This document shows positions 32,697-42,733 of a stretch of 64,000 bases of DNA, one piece after another. The stretch is from Ferruginibacter sp. GTDB lineage: Bacteria > Bacteroidota > Bacteroidia > Chitinophagales > Chitinophagaceae. Location of the stretch: positions 21,327 to 85,326 of the forward strand of contig JAHBTN010000017.1 in assembly GCA_019638575.1 (NCBI GenBank), read 5' to 3'. A program made the position numbers and the translations under genes. The notes beneath the pieces were generated by a model. The model was not told the DNA's origin. It worked only from the letters and a program-made list of their open reading frames with translations, and ran no database searches. The first letter of the stretch is position 1. Each line of letters begins with the position of its first letter.

Positions 32697-34283
32697 TTAT
32701 TTTTTTAATAACTCCATTGCTTTTTTTACAGCCGGGTCAGTTGTATTCATCATCTCAAAAAATCCTTCGGTACGCCATAATTGCCGGGCTATGGATGATT
32801 TTATACTTATTACCAGGTCATCTTTCTCTTTACTACCTGCTTTTGATAAATCAATACTGTCTTTAGCGGCTTGTTGTACAAATTGTTTCCAGTCTTCATC
32901 TGTAAAAACAAAATTTTTAGCAAATATTTCAGGAGTTTTAAACAACTTTAAATTATTTATGTTTTGCAGGTAATAATGGTAAGCAAAATTGCCAATAGTA
33001 CCTTTATTAAAAATAGCTGCAGAATTTTTTGTAAAACCGGCAGTATCTACGGCAATAAAATAGTCGGGTGTTATACCTCCATTTCCATATACAACCTTGC
33101 CACCCATTGTTTTAAATTTTTTACCGGTAATTTTATTTACAGTATCTGCAGTTGCAGTATCGCCATAATGCCTGTTAATTATATCCTGGTAATAAGCTTT
33201 GTTGCCGTTGGCATAACTTCTTTGAATACTACGGCCCACTGGTGTATAATACCTGGCAATGGTAAGCCTAAGTGCACTGTGGTCGCTAAGTTCAAATTGC
33301 TCCTGTACCAGGCCTTTGCCAAATGTGCGCCTGCCTACAATAGTAGCCCTGTCCCAATCCTGTAATGCTCCTATCAGCACTTCGCTGGCACTTGCCGTGC
33401 TTTCATTTGCCAAAACAATTAGAGGGCCTTTTTCAAATTGCCCTACACGGCGGCAGCGGTATTCTTTTTTATTTACATGCTTACCTTCTGTATAAGTAAT
33501 AAGTTTATCTCCATCTAAAAATTCATCAGCTATTTCAATGGCTTCATCTAATATTCCTCCGCCATTGTCTCTTAAATCAAGAACAAGATTTTTCATACCG
33601 GCTTTATTCAATGCTTCAAGCGATAACATAAACTCCCGGTAAGTTTCTGATGAAAATTTATTCAATTTAATATACCCCGTAGCAGTGTCAATCATATAAC
33701 TGGCATCTACACTGCTGATGGGTATTGCATCCCTGGTTAATACGGCTTGTTTAAGGCTATTATTCCGTAAATAGGTAATGGTTACTTTAGCGCCCCTGTC
33801 TCCACGTAACATTTTACGAAATGCGTCGGCATTGGTTTTATTGCCGGCAACGGTACTGTCATCTACCTTAATAAACTTATCGCCTGTTAGCAATCCGGCT
33901 TTATAACTGGGCCCGTCTTTTAAAACATTTACTACATTCAGGGTATCATCAAAAATGTTGAACTCGATACCAATGCCAAAAAATTTTCCTGCCAGTTCTT
34001 CATTTACCAGTTGCAGTTCGCTGGCTGGGATATAAACCGAATGGGGGTCAAGTTTGCTAAGCATGGCTTGTATTGCGGTATCGGCCAGGTCGTTTATCTT
34101 AACATCATCTACATAACGGTTGCTAATCAAATCCATAATTTCCTGTACAGGCCTTGGTTTATCCATAAAGAAGAAACTTTTACCGGGCATATTGTCCCTC
34201 ATCTTATAACCAAGGTACATTCCAATAATCATGGTAAGGCTGAATAACAAAGGCAGCCAAACCTGTATTTTTTTTCTAATCAT
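32697..34283 (-). CDS. S41-family carboxy-terminal processing protease
   Basis: Periplasmic serine protease of 528 residues that trims C termini of envelope proteins. An N-terminal membrane anchor (VWLPLLFSLTMIIGMYLGY) precedes an N-terminal helical part, a PDZ domain at about residues 90-180 (FGIGIEFNIFDDTLNVVNVLKDGPSYKAGLLTGDKF) and the S41 core. The catalytic Ser lies in ANESTASASEVLIGALQ and the Lys in IVGRRTFGKGLVQ, as in CtpA. The C-terminal 100 residues after the core are of unknown role. TACCTTCG just before the ATG is a near-consensus -7 box. Confidence 0.94.
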   Translation of the reverse strand: MIRKKIQVWLPLLFSLTMIIGMYLGYKMRDNMPGKSFFFMDKPRPVQEIMDLISNRYVDDVKINDLADTAIQAMLSKLDPHSVYIPASELQLVNEELAGKFFGIGIEFNIFDDTLNVVNVLKDGPSYKAGLLTGDKFIKVDDSTVAGNKTNADAFRKMLRGDRGAKVTITYLRNNSLKQAVLTRDAIPISSVDASYMIDTATGYIKLNKFSSETYREFMLSLEALNKAGMKNLVLDLRDNGGGILDEAIEIADEFLDGDKLITYTEGKHVNKKEYRCRRVGQFEKGPLIVLANESTASASEVLIGALQDWDRATIVGRRTFGKGLVQEQFELSDHSALRLTIARYYTPVGRSIQRSYANGNKAYYQDIINRHYGDTATADTVNKITGKKFKTMGGKVVYGNGGITPDYFIAVDTAGFTKNSAAIFNKGTIGNFAYHYYLQNINNLKLFKTPEIFAKNFVFTDEDWKQFVQQAAKDSIDLSKAGSKEKDDLVISIKSSIARQLWRTEGFFEMMNTTDPAVKKAMELLKK

Positions 34284-34360
34284 TGAGCGAAGGTAATTTT
34301 TATGAATTGAACCACGATAAATTATGACGAAATTCGGGCTAATGATTTAACTTCAACAAA

Positions 34361-34368
34361 TATTTTTG
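34361..34368 (+). promoter_or_regulatory. Consensus -7 box for the kinase-murQ pair
   Basis: TATTTTTG matches TAnnTTTG and predicts a start near 34374, a leader of about 14 nt before ATG 34388. No -33 TTTG is seen. Confidence 0.5.
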
Positions 34369-34387
34369 TAACAGACAACTACAATAA

Positions 34388-35227
34388 ATGGCCATTAAGT
34401 TAATAGCAGATAGCGGTTCTACCAAAGCAGAATGGTGTTTGATAAACGGTAAAAAAACAAAAACTTTTTATACGCAGGGCCTTAGCCCATATTTTCTATC
34501 TGCAGAACAGATTGAGTATATTATTAATGAAGAGCTGAAACCTAAAATGAAAAACATCGAACCGGACGAGATATTTTTCTATGGTACCGGTTGCAGCAAT
34601 GCCGATAATGTAAAATTGGTAAAAAAAGCTATCAACAAGGTTTTTACTAATGCAAGTGTTGATGTTAACCACGATCTGATGGGGGCAGCTAAAGCATTAT
34701 GCGGCCACGAAAAAGGGATAGCCTGTATATTAGGAACAGGCTCAAATTCGTGTTATTACAATGGAAAAAAAATTGTAAAAAACAGTCCGGGCCTTGGTTA
34801 TGTATTAGGTGATGAGGGAAGCGGTGCCTACATGGGTAAAAAAGTAGTGCAGCATTTTTTATATAAAACATTTGATGAAGACCTGATGGACAGGTTTAAT
34901 GCAAAATATAATACCAACAGCGATGAAATACTTACTGCTGTATATAAACAACCATTGCCTAACCGGTACCTGGCTACTTTTGCCGAGTTTTTAGTTGAAA
35001 ACCGTGGCCACTACATGATTGAAAATATTATTGAAGACAGTTTTAATGATTTTTTCTTTAATCATATTTATAAATACCGAGAAAGCTGGACCATGCCCCT
35101 CAATTTTACTGGAAGTGTAGCTTATGGGTTTAGAGATGTACTTAAAGATTTGTGTAACTCTTATGAACTGAATTTGGGTAAAGTAATAAAAAAGCCAATG
35201 GATGGATTGGTAAAATTTCACAGATAA
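34388..35227 (+). CDS. BadF/BadG-type ATPase, probable N-acetylglucosamine kinase
   Basis: This 279-residue ASKHA-fold sugar kinase starts with phosphate 1 motif IADSGSTKAEWCLI. DLMGAAKALCG, GIACILGTGSNSCYYNGK (phosphate 2) and GYVLGDEGSGAYMGKKVVQH match the GlcNAc/GlcN kinase-like branch. The stop lies 4 bp before murQ, so both are surely one operon. With MurQ it would process amino sugars from wall turnover. Substrate is inferred from context. Confidence 0.85.
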   Translation: MAIKLIADSGSTKAEWCLINGKKTKTFYTQGLSPYFLSAEQIEYIINEELKPKMKNIEPDEIFFYGTGCSNADNVKLVKKAINKVFTNASVDVNHDLMGAAKALCGHEKGIACILGTGSNSCYYNGKKIVKNSPGLGYVLGDEGSGAYMGKKVVQHFLYKTFDEDLMDRFNAKYNTNSDEILTAVYKQPLPNRYLATFAEFLVENRGHYMIENIIEDSFNDFFFNHIYKYRESWTMPLNFTGSVAYGFRDVLKDLCNSYELNLGKVIKKPMDGLVKFHR

Positions 35228-35231
35228 TTAT

Positions 35232-36047
35232 ATGGCATTTAAACAAATCACCGAATCTGATTCTAACTACAGGCATCTGGAAAAAATGACTGTAAAGGAA
35301 CTGCTTACCAATATGAATAAAGAAGACAGCCTGGTACCGGCTGCCATAGAAAAAGCGATTCCTCAAATTGAACAATTGGTATCTGCCATTGTAGATAAGA
35401 TGCTGGGTGGCGGCCGCCTGTTTTATATTGGTGCAGGTACCAGCGGCAGGTTGGGCATTGTAGATGCAAGTGAGTGCCCACCCAGTTTTGGAGTAAGTAA
35501 TGAACTTGTAATTGGTATTATTGCCGGTGGCAAAAAAGCAATTACCGAAGCTGTTGAATTTGCCGAAGATGATACTTTGCAGGGATGGAAAGACCTGAAG
35601 GCTCATTCCGTTTGTGAAAAAGATGTGGTGGTAGGTATTGCAGCAAGCGGCACCACTCCATACGTAATAGCGGCACTCAATAATTGCAGAACAAATAATA
35701 TAATTACCGGAAGTATTTGTTGTAATCCCGATGCCCCATTAAGCAAATCGGCTAATTACCCAATTGAAGTTATTGTAGGCCCCGAGTTTGTAACCGGCAG
35801 TACAAGAATGAAAAGCGGAACAGCACAAAAGTTGATATTGAATATGATATCCACTTCTGTAATGATACAGTTAGGCAGGGTAGAAGATAATAAAATGGTA
35901 AATATGCAGCTTACTAATGATAAACTGGTTGACAGGGGGGTAAAAATGCTGATGCAGCAGGCACAAATAGATGATTATGAAACTGCCCGTAAACTGCTGC
36001 TAAAAACCGGTAGCGTAAAAATGGCTGTAGAAAGCCGCCACTCATAA
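35232..36047 (+). CDS. murQ: N-acetylmuramic acid 6-phosphate etherase
   Basis: Cleaves the D-lactyl ether of MurNAc-6-phosphate to GlcNAc-6-phosphate in the cytoplasm. The 271-residue protein has a SIS domain with GRLFYIGAGTSGRLGIVDASECPPSFG, IAGGKKAITEAVEFAEDD, VGIAASGTTPYVIAAL and the signature VIVGPEFVTGSTRMKSGTAQK. The Glu in VEFAEDD is near the catalytic position. It lies 4 bp after the sugar kinase. AnmK, which makes its substrate, is encoded 21 kb away on the minus strand. Confidence 0.97.
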   Translation: MAFKQITESDSNYRHLEKMTVKELLTNMNKEDSLVPAAIEKAIPQIEQLVSAIVDKMLGGGRLFYIGAGTSGRLGIVDASECPPSFGVSNELVIGIIAGGKKAITEAVEFAEDDTLQGWKDLKAHSVCEKDVVVGIAASGTTPYVIAALNNCRTNNIITGSICCNPDAPLSKSANYPIEVIVGPEFVTGSTRMKSGTAQKLILNMISTSVMIQLGRVEDNKMVNMQLTNDKLVDRGVKMLMQQAQIDDYETARKLLLKTGSVKMAVESRHS

Positions 36048-36116
36048 AAAAATATTGCAGTATTTAGGTAAATTCTTTAATTTACGTATCAATAGTAATT
36101 AATAAAACTTCCTCTT

Positions 36117-37337
36117 ATGAATTTTAAACTTTTACTTACAACTTCATTTATTGCAACATCTTTTATCGCCCGGGCACAGGATGCAAATAAAACATTTGCT
36201 ATCACCGGCGATGGAAACCATGATTTCATGTGGATGAACATTCGCCAGGTAGATATCGGCAGTGGCAAAATTGTTCAGAATATCTTCGACCGGCAAAAGA
36301 CTTCATTTGTAATGATGGATGCTGATACAAAAAGCCAATCTTTTGCAGGGCAATTGCCAACACAAAGCCTGGTGGCGGCTGCAGCTTACGATAAAAACCA
36401 AAATAAACTTTTCTTTACGCCCATGCGTATTGGCGAACTGCGCTGGCTAGACCTGAATTCAAAAAACGGAACTCAGAAATATTACTCTGTAACATCTTCT
36501 TTACTGAATACATACGAAAGTTTAAATGATGAAGCAAATCATTTTACCCGTATGGTGATTGCTGCAGATGGCAACGGGTATGCTTTAACCAACGATGCAA
36601 GCCGACTGGTTAAATTTACAACCGGTAAAAAAGTTACCATAACCAACCTGGGTGCCGTTATAGATGATGATGCAAACAAAACAGTTTCTATAAAAAATAA
36701 ATGTACAAGCTGGGGTGGCGATATGATTGCTGATGCCTATAACAGGCTGTACATTATCTCGGCCAATCATTATGTATTTGTACTTGATTTGGAAACCCAA
36801 AAAGCAAAATATATTGGTTATATCAGCGGCCTGCCTGCTAATTACAGCACAAATGGTGCCGCTGTTGATAACGATGGAAATGTGGTTGTAAGCAGTGCCA
36901 ATACATTTGCAGGGTATTACAAATTCAACATGAAAGAATTTGTGGCAACAAAAATTGAAGGCTCGGATATGGTTTACAATGCATCGGATTTGGCTAACGG
37001 TAATTTACTTTATCAAAAAGAAGCTGATGAAGCCCGTAAATTTGCTGATTTTAAACCGGTGATTCCTGTAATTACAAACCAGGTTCATATTTATCCAAAC
37101 CCTGTTACCAATAACGAATTCAAAATTCATTTCGATGGGCAACAGGCAGGCAGGTATAATGTAGCCATTACCGATTTAAGTGGTAAAGCAATCATGAGCA
37201 GGGCCATCACCATCAATTCAAAAACACAGGTTGAAACTGTTCCTCTAAGTGGTAAAATTGCAAAAGGTGTTTACATGGTAAAAGTTACCGATGCTAACAA
37301 TAAATTTATTTTTACCGAAAGAATAGTGGTTCAATAA
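36117..37337 (+). CDS. Secreted beta-propeller-like protein with T9SS type A sorting tail
   Basis: This 406-residue protein has a signal peptide ending near FIARAQ. The main body has repeated blocks with Asp/Asn-Gly turns (LVAAAAYDKNQNKLFFTPM, RMVIAADGNGYALTND, GGDMIADAYNRLYIIS, GAAVDNDGNVVVSS), spaced as in a beta-propeller. The last 75 residues (NQVHIYPNPVTNNEFKIHF to KGVYMVKVTDANNKFIFTERIVVQ) are a Por sorting domain. No catalytic motif is visible. A clear terminator follows. Confidence 0.85.
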   Translation: MNFKLLLTTSFIATSFIARAQDANKTFAITGDGNHDFMWMNIRQVDIGSGKIVQNIFDRQKTSFVMMDADTKSQSFAGQLPTQSLVAAAAYDKNQNKLFFTPMRIGELRWLDLNSKNGTQKYYSVTSSLLNTYESLNDEANHFTRMVIAADGNGYALTNDASRLVKFTTGKKVTITNLGAVIDDDANKTVSIKNKCTSWGGDMIADAYNRLYIISANHYVFVLDLETQKAKYIGYISGLPANYSTNGAAVDNDGNVVVSSANTFAGYYKFNMKEFVATKIEGSDMVYNASDLANGNLLYQKEADEARKFADFKPVIPVITNQVHIYPNPVTNNEFKIHFDGQQAGRYNVAITDLSGKAIMSRAITINSKTQVETVPLSGKIAKGVYMVKVTDANNKFIFTERIVVQ

Positions 37338-37363
37338 AAGATATTATGGCTATTAAGTACAAG

Positions 37364-37382
37364 GGTTGCCAGTTTGGCAACC
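37364..37382 (+). terminator. Rho-independent terminator after the T9SS protein gene
   Basis: GGTTGCC (37364-37370) pairs with GGCAACC (37376-37382), followed by TTTTTT. Confidence 0.9.
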
Positions 37383-37468
37383 TTTTTTAATTAAATAAGT
37401 TTGATATTTTTATATAGCTGAATTAATGCAAATTTGCAGTACATACTTCACTTATCAAAAAACCGCAA

Positions 37469-38038
37469 TTGCAGGATATAGAACCATATTACAACTGGCG
37501 CCATTTATATGCAGCAGAAGAAGATAAGCAATCGCCCTTTTACAAACGGCAGTACAGCGAATTTGAGTTTTCAAACAGCATTTATAATTATTATATACAT
37601 CCGCAATGGGAGGATTTTGGGTCACGTACCTTATACATGAAAGTTTTGTTTGCCGACTATGAACAGGGGTTTGTAATAATTGAGTTAATTGGCGAATGGA
37701 ACGATGCCATAGAAAATGATATCATGACTTTAAGAAGGGATATTACCGACATCATGTTTACACAGGGAATATCAAAGTTCATCTTTATTGCCGAAAACGT
37801 TTTAAATTTTCACAGTAGCGACGACAGTTATTACGAGGAATGGTATGAGGAGTTGGCAGAAAAAGGCGGATGGGTAACCATCATCAACCTGCCTGCACAA
37901 AGCCAGTACGATTTCAGGCAGGCAAGGCTCATCAATTATATTAACCTGGTAGATTTTCCCGAATGGCGAACCCTAAAACCCGAAATGGTTTTTCAGCAAA
38001 TAGAAGACCAGGCACAAAAGAGATTTTTGGGTTCATAA
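37469..38038 (+). CDS. Conserved-looking protein of unknown function
   Basis: This 189-residue acidic, aromatic-rich cytosolic protein has no signal or membrane helix. It begins QDIEPYYNWRHLYAAEED and contains DFGSRTLYMKVLFADYEQGFVIIELIGEW and ISKFIFIAENVLNFHSSDDSYYEEWYEEL, suggestive of an alternating alpha/beta domain. The start is TTG at 37469; no ATG or GTG fits, and a 12-bp palindrome TGCAAATTTGCA lies at 37427-37438. It sits just upstream of sdhC on the same strand. I recognise no family. Confidence 0.7.
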   Translation: MQDIEPYYNWRHLYAAEEDKQSPFYKRQYSEFEFSNSIYNYYIHPQWEDFGSRTLYMKVLFADYEQGFVIIELIGEWNDAIENDIMTLRRDITDIMFTQGISKFIFIAENVLNFHSSDDSYYEEWYEELAEKGGWVTIINLPAQSQYDFRQARLINYINLVDFPEWRTLKPEMVFQQIEDQAQKRFLGS

Positions 38039-38115
38039 AAAATAATCAATAGTTGCTACAAATTATTTACGCCGATAAAAGATTTTTTTAGATAGTTTTT
38101 TAGCTCATCCTGTTG

Positions 38116-38123
38116 TATTTTTG
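38116..38123 (+). promoter_or_regulatory. Consensus -7 box for the sdh cluster
   Basis: TATTTTTG matches TAnnTTTG 29 bp before the sdhC ATG and predicts a start near 38129. The -33 region is T-rich but has no clean TTTG. Confidence 0.5.
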
Positions 38124-38152
38124 TAAACCAACACAAACCTAACGCTTTCACT

Positions 38153-38866
38153 ATGACCTGGAAACATTATTTCACTTCTTCAATTGGCAGGAAACTAATC
38201 ATGGGCCTTACAGGCTTGTTTCTAATAACTTTTTTAATAGTGCACTGCAGTATCAACTCCATGATATTTTTTAATGATGGTGGCGAAACTTTTAACCATT
38301 GGGCACATTTTATGGGTACCAATGTAATCATCCGCATTATGGAAATAGGTTTGTTTGCAGGGTTGATTTTGCATATTGTACAAGGGTATATGTTAACGGC
38401 CCAAAACAAAAAAGCAAGGCCGGTAAAATATGATACAAATAAACCCAACGAAAACAGCAAATGGTACAGCCGCAGCATGGGTTTGTTGGGCACATTGTTG
38501 TTATTGTTTTTGATTTTGCATATTTATCATTTTTGGACACCCTCCCGGCTTGGCGGTATTGCAAATATTCGCCCGCTCGAAGAAACCAATCTGTCAGCTT
38601 ACAACAACCAACAGGCGCTAAACCTGTATGCCGAGATGAAATTGGTTTTTGAAAATAACCTTTGGGTGGTGATAGTTTATATCCTGGGTGTGATATCACT
38701 TGCATGGCACCTGATGCATGGCTTTCAAAGTGCATTTCAGTCACTAGGTATTAATCATAAACGATATACACCCATCATCAAAAATGTAGGCGTTGCATTT
38801 TCAATTATTGTTCCTTTAATTTTTGCATTAATGCCACTTGCATTTTATCTGGGTTGGATAAATTAA
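38153..38866 (+). CDS. sdhC: Succinate dehydrogenase cytochrome b subunit
   Basis: Membrane anchor of complex II, 237 residues, of the single-subunit cytochrome b558 type. Five hydrophobic helices are visible, starting with GLTGLFLITFLIVHCSINSMIF. His residues in HCSIN, HFMGT, HIVQGY, HIYHFW and HLMHGFQ are candidates for ligands of two hemes. It is the first gene of sdhCAB; sdhA starts 128 bp downstream. Confidence 0.93.
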   Translation: MTWKHYFTSSIGRKLIMGLTGLFLITFLIVHCSINSMIFFNDGGETFNHWAHFMGTNVIIRIMEIGLFAGLILHIVQGYMLTAQNKKARPVKYDTNKPNENSKWYSRSMGLLGTLLLLFLILHIYHFWTPSRLGGIANIRPLEETNLSAYNNQQALNLYAEMKLVFENNLWVVIVYILGVISLAWHLMHGFQSAFQSLGINHKRYTPIIKNVGVAFSIIVPLIFALMPLAFYLGWIN

Positions 38867-38994
38867 ATTGAACTATCATCCAAACAACAACAGTTACGAG
38901 AATTATACGGATGAAGAAAAAAAAATTTTAAACTGCCAAATTCAAATCTCTGTATCTTAATAGAGATATTTTAAAAGAGGCTAAAAATGATACA

Positions 38995-40971
38995 ATGTCT
39001 TTAGATTCTAAAATTCCTGCCGGCGAAATGGATAAAAAGTGGACCGATTATAAAGGCCACGTGAAACTTGTAAATCCTGCCAATAAACGTAAACTGGAAA
39101 TTATTGTAGTGGGTACCGGTTTAGCCGGCGCTTCGGCGGCGGCTTCACTTGGCGAAATGGGATACAAGGTTAAAGCATTTTGTTTCCAGGATAGCCCACG
39201 CAGGGCGCACAGCATTGCAGCACAAGGTGGCATTAATGCTGCTAAAAATTATCAGAACGATGGTGATTCGGTTTTTCGTCTTTTTTACGACACCGTTAAA
39301 GGTGGTGATTATCGCTCAAGAGAAGCCAATGTTCATCGTCTTGCCGAAGTGAGTAATAACATCATTGATCAGTGTGTTGCGCAGGGAGTTCCATTTGCAA
39401 GAGAGTATGGCGGTTTATTGAGCAACAGAAGTTTTGGTGGTACACAAGTGCAACGTACATTTTATGCCGCAGGCCAAACAGGCCAGCAATTATTATTAGG
39501 CGCTTATAGTGCGTTAGAAAGACAAGTAGCTTTGGGAAGCGTTACCATGTACAGTCGCCACGAAATGCTTGACATTGTAAAGATAGATGGAAAAGCAAGG
39601 GGTATCATTGCAAGAAATTTAGTGACCGGTAAATTAGAAAGACATTTTGGCCATTGTGTATTGTTGTGTACCGGTGGATATGGAAATGTTTTTTATTTAA
39701 GTACAAATGCCATGGGTAGTAATGTTACCGCTGCATGGAAGGCACACAAAAAAGGTGCTTTTTTTGGCAACCCCTGTTTTACACAAATTCACCCAACTTG
39801 TATTCCGGTAAGTGGCGATCATCAAAGTAAATTAACATTGATGAGCGAAAGTTTACGTAATGATGGAAGGATATGGGTGCCTAAACAAAAAGGCGATAAT
39901 CGTAAAGGTGTAGATATTCCCGAAGAAGAAAGGGATTATTATTTGGAAAGAAGGTATCCTGCATTTGGAAACCTGGTACCACGTGATGTAGCTTCAAGGG
40001 CTGCCAAAGAAAGGTGCGATGAAGGTTATGGTGTAGGTACCACTAAAATGGCTGTTTACCTCGATTTTAAAGACGCAATTATCAGGTATGGTAAAATTGA
40101 AGCAGGTAAAACTGGTAATGAAGAAGCAGCACATCACACAATACTAGAACTTGGCAAAGCAGTGGTAGCAGAAAAATATGGTAACCTTTTTGAAATGTAT
40201 GAAAAGATAACCGGTGAAAATCCTTATGAAGTACCCATGAGAATATACCCGGCAGTGCATTACACAATGGGAGGGCTTTGGGTTGATTATGAATTGAAAA
40301 CTACTGTTGATGGTTTATATGCATTGGGCGAAGCTAACTTTAGCGATCATGGTGCTAACAGGCTTGGCGCAAGTGCTTTAATGCAAGGCCTTGCCGATGG
40401 GTATTTTGTTATTCCATATACATTGGGTAATTACCTGGCCGATGAAATTCGTACGGCTTCCATACCAACCGATCATCCGGCTTTTGTGGAAGCAGAAAAA
40501 GAAGTAAACGAAAGAATTACAAAATTGATGAGTATTAAAGGAAGCCAATCTGTAGAAAGTTTTCATAAAAGACTTGGAAAAATAATGTGGGATAAATGTG
40601 GTATGGCTCGTAATGCAAAAGGCTTATCGGAAGCAATTGTTGAAATACAGGAATTGAGAAAGCAATTTTGGAGCGATGTACGCATTCCCGGCGATATTGA
40701 AGAGATGAACCCCGAATTGGACAAAGCCGGCAGAGTAGCTGATTTTCTTGAACTGGGCGAACTGATGTGTATGGATGCTTTGAACAGGAATGAAAGTTGT
40801 GGCGGGCATTTTAGAGAAGAATCTCAAACCGAGGAAGGCGAAGCAAAAAGGGATGATGCCAATTTCAGTTACGTATCGGCATGGGAATATAAAGGCGATA
40901 GCAACTGGCAGTTGAACAAAGAGCCATTAACATTCGATATTGTAAAACCAACACAGCGTTCTTATAAATAA
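38995..40971 (+). CDS. sdhA: Succinate dehydrogenase flavoprotein subunit
   Basis: Oxidises succinate to fumarate on covalently bound FAD at the inner membrane. The 658-residue protein has the FAD-binding [20 protein letters not shown] near residue 37, the flavin-linking segment [18 protein letters not shown] with the His, and catalytic residues in the [37 protein letters not shown] stretch. The C-terminal half matches the non-enterobacterial type (length above 600), as in other Bacteroidota. A glycosyltransferase gene, not sdhB, follows 44 bp downstream. Confidence 0.98.
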   Translation: MSLDSKIPAGEMDKKWTDYKGHVKLVNPANKRKLEIIVVGTGLAGASAAASLGEMGYKVKAFCFQDSPRRAHSIAAQGGINAAKNYQNDGDSVFRLFYDTVKGGDYRSREANVHRLAEVSNNIIDQCVAQGVPFAREYGGLLSNRSFGGTQVQRTFYAAGQTGQQLLLGAYSALERQVALGSVTMYSRHEMLDIVKIDGKARGIIARNLVTGKLERHFGHCVLLCTGGYGNVFYLSTNAMGSNVTAAWKAHKKGAFFGNPCFTQIHPTCIPVSGDHQSKLTLMSESLRNDGRIWVPKQKGDNRKGVDIPEEERDYYLERRYPAFGNLVPRDVASRAAKERCDEGYGVGTTKMAVYLDFKDAIIRYGKIEAGKTGNEEAAHHTILELGKAVVAEKYGNLFEMYEKITGENPYEVPMRIYPAVHYTMGGLWVDYELKTTVDGLYALGEANFSDHGANRLGASALMQGLADGYFVIPYTLGNYLADEIRTASIPTDHPAFVEAEKEVNERITKLMSIKGSQSVESFHKRLGKIMWDKCGMARNAKGLSEAIVEIQELRKQFWSDVRIPGDIEEMNPELDKAGRVADFLELGELMCMDALNRNESCGGHFREESQTEEGEAKRDDANFSYVSAWEYKGDSNWQLNKEPLTFDIVKPTQRSYK

Positions 40972-41015
40972 ATGGGTTTAATCAAAAAGAGATTGTTGAT
41001 TATTCATTCAATAAT

Positions 41016-41900
41016 ATGAAAATATCGGGTTTCACTTTTGTAAAAAATGCGGTGAAGTATGGTTACCCGGTAGTGGAATCAATACAATCTGTTTTGCCCA
41101 TTGTAGATGAAATGATTGTTTGCCTGGGTAATTCGGAAGATGAAACGGATAAATTGATTGCATCAATTGATTCTGATAAAATAAAAATTATTCATTCAAT
41201 ATGGGATGATAATTTACGTGAAGGCGGAAAAGTGCTGGCGGTAGAAACCAACAAAGCGATTGATGCCACAGCCCCCGACAGTGACTGGCTCTTTTACATA
41301 CAGGCCGATGAAGTATTGCACGAACAGTACCATGCAACCATACTGGCTGCCATGAAAAAATATAAAGACGATGAAAGGGTAGAAGGCTTATTATTCAACT
41401 ATCATCATTTTTATGGCAGTTATAAATTTATAGGAGATGGCCGTAGCTGGTATTCGAAAGAGATAAGGGTGATAAGAAACGATAAGAAAATACGCAGCTA
41501 TTTAGATGCACAGGGATTTAGAAAAGAAGGAAGAAAGCTGAAAGTGAAGTTAATTGATGCATATATTTATCATAATGGATGGGTGCGTAACCCGGTTGAA
41601 ATGCAGAAGAAATACACCGACTTTGGAAAGTTGTGGCATGCTGATGAAGGATATGTAAAATGGGCCGAAGAAGAAAAGAAAAAATCAGTTGAATTTGATT
41701 ATTCAAAAATTGATTCACTCACAACATTTACAGGAACACATCCTGCTGTAATGAAAGGTTTAATTGAAAAAGAAAACTGGAACTTTAATATTGATATTAA
41801 AAAGAAAAATTTTAAAAACACAAAACACAGGATATTGTATTTCATATGGCAAAATTTTGGATGGCGGCCTTTTGAATACAGGAATTATATAAAGATTTGA
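41016..41900 (+). CDS. Family 2-like glycosyltransferase inserted in the sdh cluster
   Basis: This 294-residue protein has a GT-A fold: ISGFTFVKNAVKYGYPVVESIQSVLPIVDEMIVCLGNSEDETDKL is the nucleotide-binding start, and LFYIQADEVLH is a DxD-like site (ADE). VIRNDKKIRSYLDAQGFRK and AYIYHNGWVRNP are further conserved-looking pieces. No membrane helix is visible. It lies in the same orientation between sdhA and sdhB with gaps of 44 and 55 bp, so it is probably transcribed with them although unrelated in function. The sugar donor is unknown. Confidence 0.88.
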   Translation: MKISGFTFVKNAVKYGYPVVESIQSVLPIVDEMIVCLGNSEDETDKLIASIDSDKIKIIHSIWDDNLREGGKVLAVETNKAIDATAPDSDWLFYIQADEVLHEQYHATILAAMKKYKDDERVEGLLFNYHHFYGSYKFIGDGRSWYSKEIRVIRNDKKIRSYLDAQGFRKEGRKLKVKLIDAYIYHNGWVRNPVEMQKKYTDFGKLWHADEGYVKWAEEEKKKSVEFDYSKIDSLTTFTGTHPAVMKGLIEKENWNFNIDIKKKNFKNTKHRILYFIWQNFGWRPFEYRNYIKI

Positions 41901-41955
41901 AAAGTGTAATAAAAAATTGTACAGCATCTAATAAACAACATAGCAAAAAGACGAT

Positions 41956-42723
41956 ATGGAACATTATAACATGAAACTCACACTTAAAGTGTGGAAACAA
42001 AAGAACAGCAATGCTGCAGGTAGTTTTGAAACTTACCAGGTAAGTGATATTTCTTCTGAAATGTCGTTTTTAGAAATGTTTGATGTGTTGAATGAACAAC
42101 TGGTAAACGAAGGCAAAGAGCCAATAGCTTTTGACCACGATTGCCGTGAAGGTATTTGCGGCATGTGCAGCATGTATATTAATGGAAGGGCACATGGCCC
42201 CTGGACAAAAAACACCGTATGCCAGTTGCACATGAGGGCATTTAATGATGGTGAAACTATTGTTGTAGAACCCTGGCGTGCGGCCGCTTTCCCGGTAATT
42301 AAAGATTTAATGGTAGATCGTTCAGCCTTTGATAGGATTATTCAGGCAGGAGGTTTCATATCTGTAAATACAGGAAATGCTGTAGATGCTAATTCATTAC
42401 CTGTTGATAAAAAAGATGCCGATACTGCTTTTGATGCTGCATCATGCATAGGATGTGGCGCCTGTGTGGCTGCATGTAAAAACAGCAGCGCCATGTTATT
42501 TGTAAGCGCCAAAGTTTCGCAACTTGCTTTATTGCCTCAAGGGCAACCCGAAAGAGAAACAAGGGTTTTAAATATGGTTACACAAATGGATAAGGAAGGT
42601 TTTGGTAACTGTACTAATACGTATGCTTGCGAAGCAGAATGCCCCAAAGGTATTTCGGTGGCAAACATTGCCCGTATGAACAGGGAATATTTGAAAGCCG
42701 GCCTCAACAGCGAAGCCAAATAA
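41956..42723 (+). CDS. sdhB: Succinate dehydrogenase iron-sulfur subunit
   Basis: Carries electrons from the flavin to the quinone site through three clusters. The 255-residue protein has the [2Fe-2S] motif [31 protein letters not shown] near residues 55-85, then [13 protein letters not shown] near 155 and [15 protein letters not shown] near 215 for the [4Fe-4S] and [3Fe-4S] clusters. The second ATG, 41971 (MKLTLKVW), is an equally likely start. It is separated from sdhA by a glycosyltransferase gene. The stop lies 10 bp from the convergent carbonic anhydrase gene. Confidence 0.97.
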   Translation: MEHYNMKLTLKVWKQKNSNAAGSFETYQVSDISSEMSFLEMFDVLNEQLVNEGKEPIAFDHDCREGICGMCSMYINGRAHGPWTKNTVCQLHMRAFNDGETIVVEPWRAAAFPVIKDLMVDRSAFDRIIQAGGFISVNTGNAVDANSLPVDKKDADTAFDAASCIGCGACVAACKNSSAMLFVSAKVSQLALLPQGQPERETRVLNMVTQMDKEGFGNCTNTYACEAECPKGISVANIARMNREYLKAGLNSEAK

Positions 42724-42733
42724 GATTACGATT

